Shown here in pieces: positions 8,001 to 14,550 of a stretch of DNA of 17,651 nt. Position 1 is the first letter of the stretch. The number at the start of each line of letters is the position of its first letter. Source of the stretch: an uncultured Lachnospiraceae bacterium (lineage in GTDB: Bacteria; Bacillota; Clostridia; Lachnospirales; Lachnospiraceae); assembly GCA_937965795.1 (NCBI GenBank), contig CALCMD010000114.1:1-17651 (forward strand), given 5' to 3'. Made by a program: the position numbers and the translations under genes. Under the pieces are notes generated by a model that saw only the letters and a list, made by a program, of their open reading frames with translations, was not told where the DNA came from and searched no databases.

Positions 8001-8966
8001 CTATTCCTGTAACGCCGGATCAACGCCAACTCCCGGCGTTTTCTCCGGACTGTTCTGCTCCACGATATCCTCCTTCTTCTCAAATGGCTGGCTGATATCT
8101 ATTTTGCCAAAAAGCTTTTCTTTCGAATCTCCATCAATCCTGAACTGCACCTGCTCCACGTCACAGTTCTCGCAAAGGGTATTCACGATCGCGTAAACTG
8201 CGGTTTCCGGCAAAACAGCCAGACCGGACGCTTTGCTATATGCGCTGTCCAGATTTACGATACAGAGCTTTTTCTCTACCGAAACATCCAGAATCTTTGC
8301 TTCTTTCGGGAACACCGCCTGCAAATTCTCATTTTCTGTTCCCCGCATCAGCTCCTCCAATACCAGACGTTCCAATAACTGATTGCTGGAATAGTGAATG
8401 CTTCTCGTCTCTTTTCCCAGCTTCTTTCCGCTTTTATCTGCAAAATACAAAGTGAGTGCGGCATACTGATAAGAATTGATTCCCTCTCCCTTTGTATCAA
8501 TAAAAGTATCGTCGCTCATAACTCCGATGGGGTTTCCCTGACCGTCCGTCAGCTCCTGTCCGTTCACCGTAAATTCTACCGTATGGACTTCGGGAATCTG
8601 TACCAGTGTTTTCACAACTGCCGCGCGGCAGAAAACTTCCGTAATATGATCCATTTCACTGTAAGTACCGTTAAAATCAACTTTCAGATTCTTCTCCGTG
8701 TGCACATAGGACGTAATGCCAATGCCGTCAGGAATTGCTTTTTTGTGTCCCGGCTGAACAGGCGCTTCGTTCAGTTTTCCGATCATTTCCTGTATCAGCG
8801 CATCACCGCCTTCTGCCTGCGGCATACAGCTTTCCGTTTCCAAAGCGTTTCCTTCCTGATTCACACAGTAGATCTGATAGCCCGCTTCCTCCTGCTGCTC
8901 TTTGCTGCATCCGCCAAGCGTCAATACCAGGAGCAAAAACACGAAAAACATCTGTATTTTCTTCAT
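8001..8966 (-). CDS. Lipoprotein with two GerMN domains
   Basis: This 321-residue exported lipoprotein begins with MKKIQ, a hydrophobic core (about 6-16) and the lipobox LGGC with Cys20, so it should be lipid-anchored on the outer face of the membrane. Two tandem GerMN-type domains fill the rest. The first is roughly 30-160. The second is roughly 165-290 and is the clearer one (LTLYFADKSGK..., then LERLVLEELMRG... and IVNLDSAY). GerMN domains occur in the spore germination protein GerM and in the actinobacterial lipoprotein LpqB. The gene follows the histidine kinase by 14 nt and precedes comEC by 23 nt. By analogy with LpqB next to MtrAB it may modulate the neighbouring kinase; this is inference. 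A perfect 8-bp inverted repeat lies within its last codons. Confidence 0.85.
   Translation of the reverse strand: MKKIQMFFVFLLLVLTLGGCSKEQQEEAGYQIYCVNQEGNALETESCMPQAEGGDALIQEMIGKLNEAPVQPGHKKAIPDGIGITSYVHTEKNLKVDFNGTYSEMDHITEVFCRAAVVKTLVQIPEVHTVEFTVNGQELTDGQGNPIGVMSDDTFIDTKGEGINSYQYAALTLYFADKSGKKLGKETRSIHYSSNQLLERLVLEELMRGTENENLQAVFPKEAKILDVSVEKKLCIVNLDSAYSKASGLAVLPETAVYAIVNTLCENCDVEQVQFRIDGDSKEKLFGKIDISQPFEKKEDIVEQNSPEKTPGVGVDPALQE
8011..8040 (-). repeat. Inverted repeat within the last codons of the GerMN lipoprotein gene
   Basis: Minus-strand RNA contains AACGCCGG (8033-8040), a 14-nt loop and CCGGCGTT (8011-8018), a perfect GC-rich 8-bp stem. It ends 10 nt before the stop codon and lies about 35 nt upstream of the comEC start. 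No U-tract follows, so it is not a standard terminator. It could reduce or time comEC expression or block exonucleases, or simply reflect the coding sequence. Confidence 0.4.
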
Positions 8967-8980
8967 TCGTATTCTCCTCT

Positions 8981-10420
8981 CTATTCCACGTAAGCCAGAG
9001 GAATCCGCACGGTAAACGTGGTTCCCTCTCCTTCTTTGCTGTAAACACGAATTGCTCCACGGTGCATCACGATTGCATTTCTGGTAATCGCCAGACCCAG
9101 ACCCGTTCCTCCGATTTCTCTGGAGTGGGATTTATCTACCCGGTAGAATCTTTCAAAAATATGCTCCTGCGCTTCCTCCGGGATTCCGATGCCGGAATCT
9201 TCTACTTTTACGTAAAAATATTTATGATCTGCATTCAGGGAAATATGTACCCAGCCTTCCTCTCTGTTATATTTAATCGCATTTTCTACAAGGTTTGAAA
9301 GCGCCAGCGTCAGCTTCGTTTCGTCGACTTCCGCCCGCACCGGCTTAAAGCTCTCCAGCACAAGGTCAATGTCACGCTTTGCCGCAATCGGCCGCAGACG
9401 CTTTAAAATCAGCTCCAGCAAATCATTGATACTTGTTTCCTGAATATTGACATCCGCCGCCTTCCTGTCCATTTTTACCAGTGAAAGCAGGTCGTTGATG
9501 ATCTTATTTTCACGTTCAATCTCCTCCGCAATATCTCCCATAAATTCCTTATACAGTTCGACCGGAACGTCTTGCTGCGCAAGCAGCGAATCCGCCAGTA
9601 CTTTCATAGAAGTGATCGGCGTCTTTAACTCGTGCGAGACATTCGATACAAACTCCTGTCTCGAATCGTCGAGTGACTTCATCCTTTTCAGCATTCGATT
9701 ATATGCTTCTGATAAAAGCTCTGTTTCCGTATAATCCAGAATGGAAAGATCTTCTTCCAAAAATCCTCCCGTAATCTCCTCCAGTGACTGCGTGACCTTG
9801 TCAAAGGGCTTCACCAGCATCCGGGAGGTATAAAAAGCAATACCAAAAATCAGAAGAAGCATTCCCGCCTGCAAAAGAAATACCTGACGCCCCAACGCCT
9901 CCCTGCTGTCCTGAATGTCCTCGGTGGGCATACTTACGATCATCATACCCTTCATTTCCTGTGTAACAGGATTCTTTACAGGAACCGTCATTTCAATAAA
10001 GCGTCCGCTCTCATTGTAATTGAGCGTATCCTGACCCTGAAAGCATTTCACGACCTCTTCCGAAATAATCGTTTTGTTTTCATCCAGGCCAAAAGTATCC
10101 TTCACGATGATAAACGCATTGTTTACGATCACGATCCGGCCATTGTAAAGATTCGCAAGCTGATTCAGCTCATTTTCAATGCCCTCCGACCCTTTCTTCT
10201 CAATATAATCCGTATCCGCCAGTTGTCCCGCAATATTCACACACTGCGCCTGCACCAGATTCCCTCTCTGGCGGATGGACTGCTCCTCAAAATTTCTCAA
10301 AATCCCATTTTTCAATACAAAAACAGGAATCATCCCCACCAGAAGGACAATGATAAAAATGCGGAAGCGCAGACTTTTTACATATTTTTTCAAAAAATCA
10401 TTTTTTAAGAATTTTCTCAC
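8981..10420 (-). CDS. Sensor histidine kinase (PhoR/WalK-like, HAMP-HisKA-HATPase)
   Basis: This is a 479-residue membrane sensor kinase. One transmembrane helix lies at about 20-37. An extracytoplasmic sensor domain of about 140 residues (38-178) contains segments such as GRIVIVNNAFIIVKDTFG, suggesting a PAS/Cache-like fold. A second helix lies at about 179-198, followed by a HAMP linker (about 199-250). The HisKA phosphoacceptor is H263 in VSHELKTPI. The ATPase domain shows the N box LVENAIKYN (377-385), the G1 box DSGIGIP (408-414) and the G2 box GGTGLGLAI (437-445). It is 13 nt downstream of the response regulator, so the two are a cognate pair. Its signal is unknown; the position before an extracellular GerMN lipoprotein suggests an envelope cue (inference). 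All catalytic motifs are intact. Confidence 0.95.
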   Translation of the reverse strand: MRKFLKNDFLKKYVKSLRFRIFIIVLLVGMIPVFVLKNGILRNFEEQSIRQRGNLVQAQCVNIAGQLADTDYIEKKGSEGIENELNQLANLYNGRIVIVNNAFIIVKDTFGLDENKTIISEEVVKCFQGQDTLNYNESGRFIEMTVPVKNPVTQEMKGMMIVSMPTEDIQDSREALGRQVFLLQAGMLLLIFGIAFYTSRMLVKPFDKVTQSLEEITGGFLEEDLSILDYTETELLSEAYNRMLKRMKSLDDSRQEFVSNVSHELKTPITSMKVLADSLLAQQDVPVELYKEFMGDIAEEIERENKIINDLLSLVKMDRKAADVNIQETSINDLLELILKRLRPIAAKRDIDLVLESFKPVRAEVDETKLTLALSNLVENAIKYNREEGWVHISLNADHKYFYVKVEDSGIGIPEEAQEHIFERFYRVDKSHSREIGGTGLGLAITRNAIVMHRGAIRVYSKEGEGTTFTVRIPLAYVE

Positions 10421-10433
10421 TTCCCCTTAACCC

Positions 10434-11123
10434 CTAGTACTGAAAATAATAGCCTACGCCCCATTTTGTGTGTACATACTTAGGCTCGCTCGGATTTTCT
10501 TCAATTTTTTCTCTGAGTCTGCGGATATGCACGTCCACAGTTCTCACATCCCCCAGATACTCATATCCCCACACGATATTCAGAAGGTTTTCCCTGCTGT
10601 ACACTTTCTGCGGATTCTGCACCAGAAGCTCCAGAACGTCAAATTCCTTTGCTGTCAGATTGATTTCTTTTCCGTCTACATTGACACGTCTGCTCTCACA
10701 GTCCAGCATCAGATTTCCTGCCTGTAACACCTGGCTCTTACTCTGCGCATTTCCTTTCGGCGTGGTCCTTCTCATAATGGCTTTAATCCTCGCCTTCACT
10801 TCAAGGATATTGAAGGGTTTGGTAATATAATCATCCGCTCCGTACTCCAGACCCAGAATTTTGTCCATGTCATCTCCCTTTGCCGTCAGCATTACCACCG
10901 GAACATTAGAAAACTCACGAATCTGCTGGCATACCTCAAAGCCTGTAACTTTTGGAAGCATTACATCCAGAAGCACAATGTCGTACTCCCTGGCTCTTAC
11001 CAGCTCCAATGCCTCCTCGCCGTCATAAGCGCAGTCTACCTCCATGCCATCCTGTTCCAGACTGAAACGGATTCCCTTTACAATCAACTTCTCATCATCA
11101 ACAACCAAAACCTTCTTTGCCAT
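10434..11123 (-). CDS. OmpR/PhoB-family response regulator
   Basis: This is a 229-residue two-domain transcription regulator. The receiver domain (1-120) has the acidic pair D9/D10, the phosphoacceptor D53 in LLDVMLP, T80 in VMLTAKG and K102 in YITKPF, so it is a complete phosphorylation switch. The C-terminal winged helix (about 130-229) includes NLTAKEFDVLELL and the recognition-helix region VRTVDVHIRRLREKI, ending GVGYYFQY, typical of the OmpR subfamily. It lies 12 nt after comEA and 13 nt before its cognate kinase. OmpR-family proteins bind tandem direct repeats with about 11-bp spacing. Such repeats occur upstream of the operon promoter at 11848-11897, so autoregulation is plausible but unproven. 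Confidence 0.96.
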   Translation of the reverse strand: MAKKVLVVDDEKLIVKGIRFSLEQDGMEVDCAYDGEEALELVRAREYDIVLLDVMLPKVTGFEVCQQIREFSNVPVVMLTAKGDDMDKILGLEYGADDYITKPFNILEVKARIKAIMRRTTPKGNAQSKSQVLQAGNLMLDCESRRVNVDGKEINLTAKEFDVLELLVQNPQKVYSRENLLNIVWGYEYLGDVRTVDVHIRRLREKIEENPSEPKYVHTKWGVGYYFQY

Positions 11124-11135
11124 CTTCTATTCTCC

Positions 11136-11747
11136 TTATATCACTATTTTATCCTTTATCCTCTGAAAGACGGCGTCTCCGATTCCGCTGACATTCTTAA
11201 TCTCTTCGATGTCCTGAAATCCGCCCGCGGATTCACGGTACTCAATAATCCCGGCCGCCCTGGTCTCTCCAATGCCCGGAAGGGTCGTCAATTCATCTGC
11301 CGCCGCCTGATTAATATTTACTTTTCCACTTTCTCTGGCCTCCGTTCCTTCTCCCGTGCCTGCCGCAATCACACCTGCGGCTTCTTCCCGGTTTGGAACG
11401 AAAATCTGCTGCCCATCCTCCAGAAGCGCCGCCTGGTTCACGGCATAGTCCGCCGCTTCCCCGGTCATTCCTCCCGCCTTTTCAATCGCCTCAAAGACCC
11501 TGGCTCCCGAAGAAACCTCCACAACTCCCGGCCGCTTTACAGCGCCGCAGATATACACATAGATCATCGCTTCTGTCTCCGCATAGTTCCGGGTTTTTGG
11601 CTCCGTTTCGGCTTTTCCGTAAGTTTCCTCTGGAATTTCCTCCGTGCTTTCATCAAAAATCTGTACCTCTGCCGTCTTTTCACACCCGGAAGCACAAAAA
11701 AGCATCAAAACCAGGCCGATCAGTGCAAAATAATTCTTTCTTTTCAT
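11136..11747 (-). CDS. comEA: ComEA-type DNA-binding lipoprotein (SLBB + helix-hairpin-helix)
   Basis: ComEA is the receptor that binds double-stranded DNA outside the membrane and passes it to ComEC. This 203-residue form has a signal sequence ending ASGC with Cys22, so it looks like a lipoprotein rather than a protein held by an uncleaved membrane helix. The -3 position is Ala, a less usual lipobox. An acidic linker follows. An SLBB domain covers about 60-120 (IYVYICGAVKRPGVVEV). The C-terminal helix-hairpin-helix pair has LPGIG (156-160) and VSGIG (186-190) after KVNINQA. It is the first gene of the operon, with a candidate promoter about 60-85 nt upstream, and comEC is the last gene. GAGGAAAA precedes the ATG. 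Family assignment is secure; a role in transformation here is inferred. Confidence 0.93.
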   Translation of the reverse strand: MKRKNYFALIGLVLMLFCASGCEKTAEVQIFDESTEEIPEETYGKAETEPKTRNYAETEAMIYVYICGAVKRPGVVEVSSGARVFEAIEKAGGMTGEAADYAVNQAALLEDGQQIFVPNREEAAGVIAAGTGEGTEARESGKVNINQAAADELTTLPGIGETRAAGIIEYRESAGGFQDIEEIKNVSGIGDAVFQRIKDKIVI

Positions 11748-11805
11748 TCTGTATTTTCCTCTTTTCTCCTCACAGGCGAAAAGTCCCCTTATACAGTCAC
11801 TTCTT

Positions 11806-11834
11806 ATTTTAGCTGATATATTCTATAATTACAA
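11806..11834 (-). promoter_or_regulatory. Candidate promoter of the comEA-RR-HK-GerMN-comEC operon
   Basis: On the minus strand TTGTAA (11829-11834), a 17-nt spacer and TAAAAT (11806-11811) form a reasonable sigma-70-type promoter. The predicted start near 11799 leaves a leader of about 50 nt before comEA. It is the only good match in the gap between the YdcZ-family gene and comEA. Direct repeats at 11848-11897 lie just upstream of the -35. Confidence 0.55.
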
Positions 11835-11847
11835 TAGATTTTTTATT

Positions 11848-11897
11848 TTTCCGACACATTTCCGTAACACTTTTCCACGGATTCCGTGTGAAATTCC
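11848..11897 (-). promoter_or_regulatory. 11-bp-periodic direct repeats upstream of comEA (possible response-regulator operator)
   Basis: On the minus strand TGTTACGGAAA (11859-11869) is followed directly by TGTGTCGGAAA (11848-11858), with 9 of 11 positions identical. A third CGGAA lies exactly two further 11-bp turns upstream (TCACACGGAA, 11882-11891). Less regular GGAA copies lie at 11873-11876 and 11894-11897. The repeats begin 14 bp upstream of the -35, a usual place for an activator. Tandem repeats in phase with the helix are the hallmark of OmpR/PhoB-family sites, and such a regulator is encoded in the operon. The assignment of binder is inference. Confidence 0.45.
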
Positions 11898-11900
11898 AAG

Positions 11901-11930
11901 AAAAAATGCCGCCGGAACTTCGACAGCATT
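11901..11930 (-). terminator. Rho-independent terminator after the YdcZ-family gene
   Basis: In the minus-strand RNA, AATGCTGTCG and CGGCGGCATT form a 10-bp stem (two G-U pairs) with a 6-nt loop, followed by a run of U. It begins 20 nt after the stop codon at 11951 and separates this gene from the comEA promoter. Confidence 0.85.
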
Positions 11931-11950
11931 TCGACGTCTTATGACTTCCT

Positions 11951-12379
11951 TTACCATTTAAAAAGAACGATTCCTGCAATCGCCAGCAGCATCCCTCCTA
12001 CTTTTCTCCATTCGAGGGGCTGTTTATCCACGCCGAACAGTCCAAACAGCTCAATGGCATACGCCACAACTAACTGCGTGATTACAATCAGCATCGCCGC
12101 CCTGGCCGGCCCCAGACTTCCCATGCTTTTGATTACCGTCACAGTGATAAATGCTCCCAGCACGCCGCCAAGAAGCGTATATTTGTTCGGCACTTCCAAA
12201 ATGCTGGAAAAGGTGTGTCTGTCCGCAAAAAACCAGATGACCAGACATACCGCCAGCGCCGAAAACTGTACAAAGCTTGTGGATACCCAGAGACTTGTAT
12301 TCTTCGTTACCTGCGTATTAAAAACGCCCTGTACGCTCATCAGTGCGCCGGATAACATCGCAATTAAAATTCCTGTCAT
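11951..12379 (-). CDS. YdcZ/DUF606-family (DMT superfamily) small membrane protein
   Basis: This is a 142-residue, very hydrophobic protein with about five membrane segments, starting with TGILIAMLSGALMSVQGVFNTQV and ending in LAIAGIVLFKW. It matches the YdcZ/DUF606 group of the drug/metabolite transporter superfamily, a half-length relative of EamA transporters that probably acts as a dimer. The substrate is unknown. The gene follows argD, but the sequence does not show a link to arginine. The ATG is set directly after seven T residues of the argD terminator, and the only ribosome binding site, AAGGGAG, lies inside the hairpin arm. Expression should therefore depend on read-through and on opening of the hairpin. 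The family-typical N-terminus supports this start. Confidence 0.85.
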   Translation of the reverse strand: MTGILIAMLSGALMSVQGVFNTQVTKNTSLWVSTSFVQFSALAVCLVIWFFADRHTFSSILEVPNKYTLLGGVLGAFITVTVIKSMGSLGPARAAMLIVITQLVVAYAIELFGLFGVDKQPLEWRKVGGMLLAIAGIVLFKW

Positions 12380-12380
12380 A

Positions 12381-12432
12381 AAAAAAGCTCCCTTTGCATT
12401 TTTTCTTTAGTATCTGCAAAGGGAGCTTTTTT
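12381..12432 (-). terminator. Strong argD terminator hairpin that contains the next gene's ribosome binding site
   Basis: AAAAAAGCTCCCTTTGCA and TGCAAAGGGAGCTTTTTT are perfect 18-bp inverted repeats (12381-12398 and 12415-12432) with a 16-nt loop. On the minus strand the first arm begins within the argD stop codon, and the second arm ends in seven U directly before the AUG of the YdcZ-family gene. The sequence also reads as a terminator on the plus strand. It is the strongest hairpin in the window. AAGGGAG in the 3' arm, 8 nt from the AUG, is the likely ribosome binding site and is hidden when the stem forms. Confidence 0.9.
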
Positions 12433-13624
12433 ATGCCAGACTGCGCTCCAGCTTTTCTATCATTTCATCAATATGCTCTTTTTCTATCACAAGAGGCGGA
12501 ACCAGCCTTAATACATCACTGCCTGCTGAAATAACAATCAGGCCGTTTTCCAGACTTTTATTTACCACCTCGCCTACCGTTTTTCCAGTAATGACAAGCC
12601 CCTGCATAAAACCTTTTCCCCGCCTTGCACACAGGCAGTCATATTTCTCGACCAGGCCATCCAGCTTTTCCTCCAGATATGGCGTAAGATTCTTCACATG
12701 TCCCGCAATATCCTCCCGCTCAAAAATATCAAGCACTTCCGACACAGCCTGACATGCCAGTGGATTTCCGCCGTAGGTCGTTCCATGATCTCCCGGAACA
12801 AGGGATTTCTTTGCCGTCTTTTCATTCAGCACAAAAGCCCCCACTGGAATACCGCATCCGAGCGCTTTTGCGCAGGTCATAATATCCGGCCTGACGCCAT
12901 ATTCCTGCCAGGCGAACATCGTTCCTGTTCTTCCCATGCCGCACTGAATCTCATCCAGAATCAGCAGAATATCCCGCTCTTCGCAGATGGCTTTCACGCC
13001 CTCCAGAAAGGCTTTTTCCGCCGGATAGATACCGCCTTCTCCCTGTACCGTTTCTAAAATAATGGCGCAGGTCTTTTCATTTACCTGTCCTTTTACACTC
13101 TCCAGATCATTAAAATCTGCAAATTTTACGCCTCCCATCAGTGGCTTAAACGCTTCCTGATAATGTGGATTTCCGGTAACGGAAAGAGCGCCCACGCTTC
13201 TGCCGTGAAAAGAATGGTTCATGGCAATGATTTCATGATCCGTACGCCCGTCTTTTAAATACGCATATTTCCGCGCCGCTTTGATGGCTCCTTCGATCGC
13301 TTCCGTTCCGCTGTTCGTAAAAAACGCCTTTGCCATACCGCTCGCCCGCACCAGCTTTTCGGCCGCCCCGGCCATCGGCACATTATAAAACAGATTCGAG
13401 GTATGAATCAACCGGTCAATCTGCTCTTTCAGCGCTTCATCATAACCGGGATAATGATAGCCCAGTCCGAAAACGGCTATTCCTGCCGCAAAGTCCAGAT
13501 ATTTTTTTCCATCCGTGTCATAGAGATACACGCCCTCGCCCTTTTCAAGTACGATCGGGAAACGATTGTAAGTGTGGAGCACATACGCTTCCGACCTCTG
13601 CATAATGTCAGTTGTTCTGTTCAT
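12431..13624 (-). CDS. argD: Acetylornithine aminotransferase
   Basis: ArgD is a PLP enzyme that converts N-acetylglutamate semialdehyde to N-acetylornithine using glutamate. The 397-residue protein shows class-III aminotransferase signatures: FFTNSGTEAIEGAIKAARKY (101-120), NHSFHGR (136-142), the PLP-binding aspartate D224 in LILDEIQCGMGRTG, and the PLP lysine K253 in TCAKALGCGIPVGA. The frame is open upstream to 13759, but that part lies inside argB. The ATG at 13624 has AGGAGG 9 nt upstream and gives a normal family N-terminus (YVLHTYNRFPIVLEKGEG). It overlaps the argB stop by 17 nt, so the genes are likely coupled. The stop codon is part of the terminator hairpin. As in many bacteria it may also serve succinyl-diaminopimelate transamination; this cannot be told here. 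Confidence 0.95.
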   Translation of the reverse strand: MNRTTDIMQRSEAYVLHTYNRFPIVLEKGEGVYLYDTDGKKYLDFAAGIAVFGLGYHYPGYDEALKEQIDRLIHTSNLFYNVPMAGAAEKLVRASGMAKAFFTNSGTEAIEGAIKAARKYAYLKDGRTDHEIIAMNHSFHGRSVGALSVTGNPHYQEAFKPLMGGVKFADFNDLESVKGQVNEKTCAIILETVQGEGGIYPAEKAFLEGVKAICEERDILLILDEIQCGMGRTGTMFAWQEYGVRPDIMTCAKALGCGIPVGAFVLNEKTAKKSLVPGDHGTTYGGNPLACQAVSEVLDIFEREDIAGHVKNLTPYLEEKLDGLVEKYDCLCARRGKGFMQGLVITGKTVGEVVNKSLENGLIVISAGSDVLRLVPPLVIEKEHIDEMIEKLERSLA

Positions 13625-14507
13625 AATAGCGCTCCTCCTCATCTCCAATGATCGCAGTTCCAACGCCGCGGTTTGTAAAGAACTCCAAAAGCAGGCAGTG
13701 TTCAATCCGTCCATCCAGAATATGTACTCTGGAAACCCCCGCTTTAATCGCATCCACACAGTTCTGAATTTTAGGCAGCATACCGCCTCCTACATTTCCG
13801 CTTTCCATGAGTTCTTCTGCTTCACCAACACTCAGCTCTGAAATCAGACTCGATTTATCCAGTGGATCACGGTAAACACCCTCGATGTCTGTCAGAAATA
13901 CCAGCTTTTCCGCCCCAACGGCTGTAGCGATGGCACAGGCGGCGTCATCTGCATTGATGTTATAGGAATGATATTTGTCATCTGAACCTATCGGACAGAT
14001 GACCGGAACAAAATCATGATCCAGAAGTGTATTTAACAGCTCCGTATTGACCTCCTTAACCTCACCCACATAACCGATGTCCTTCCCACCGGACAGTTTT
14101 TTGTCCACACGCAGCACAGAACCGTCTTTTCCACAGATTCCTACCGCATGTACCCCCAGCTTTTCCATCATGGACGCCAGTCCCTTGTTAATCTTATTTA
14201 AAACCATCTCTGCCACTTCCATCGTCGGCTTGTCTGTCACGCGCAGTCCATTGACAAAATTTGTCTCAATCCCCAGCTTTTTCGTCCACTTCGTAATTTC
14301 TTTTCCGCCTCCGTGCACAATGATCGGGCGGAATCCTACCAGCTTCAAAAGTGCTACGTCACGAATCACATTCTTCTTTAATTCATGATCTACCATTGCG
14401 CTTCCACCGTATTTTACCACGATGGTCTTTCCCTGAAATCTCTGTATATAAGGCAGCGCCTCAATTAAGACATTGGCTTTTTGCAGCCAGTTTTCCATTG
14501 TATCCAT
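13608..14507 (-). CDS. argB: Acetylglutamate kinase
   Basis: ArgB phosphorylates N-acetylglutamate, the second step of arginine synthesis. The 299-residue protein has the amino-acid kinase motifs VVKYGGSAM (30-38) and IIVHGGGKEI (62-71), and the nucleotide-site region VFLTDIEGVYRD. About 27 residues precede the first strand (WLQKANVLIEALPYIQRF). That is the N-terminal helix found in arginine-inhibited NAG kinases, so feedback inhibition by arginine is plausible; in an ArgJ-type recycling pathway the kinase is the expected control point. The open frame extends upstream into argJ. The ATG at 14507 is preceded by AGGAGGAGATCAGAAA and fits best; a second ATG three codons later is possible. The gap to argJ is 43 nt. 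Confidence 0.95.
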   Translation of the reverse strand: MDTMENWLQKANVLIEALPYIQRFQGKTIVVKYGGSAMVDHELKKNVIRDVALLKLVGFRPIIVHGGGKEITKWTKKLGIETNFVNGLRVTDKPTMEVAEMVLNKINKGLASMMEKLGVHAVGICGKDGSVLRVDKKLSGGKDIGYVGEVKEVNTELLNTLLDHDFVPVICPIGSDDKYHSYNINADDAACAIATAVGAEKLVFLTDIEGVYRDPLDKSSLISELSVGEAEELMESGNVGGGMLPKIQNCVDAIKAGVSRVHILDGRIEHCLLLEFFTNRGVGTAIIGDEEERYYEQNN

Positions 14508-14550
14508 TTTCTGATCTCCTCCTGAAAATATCGTCCTTCCCCACATGGAA

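Noticed and set aside
11876..11888. CACGG-ATT-CCGTG small palindrome upstream of comEA.
   Set aside because: It has only 5-bp arms and overlaps the phased direct repeats, which explain the region better.
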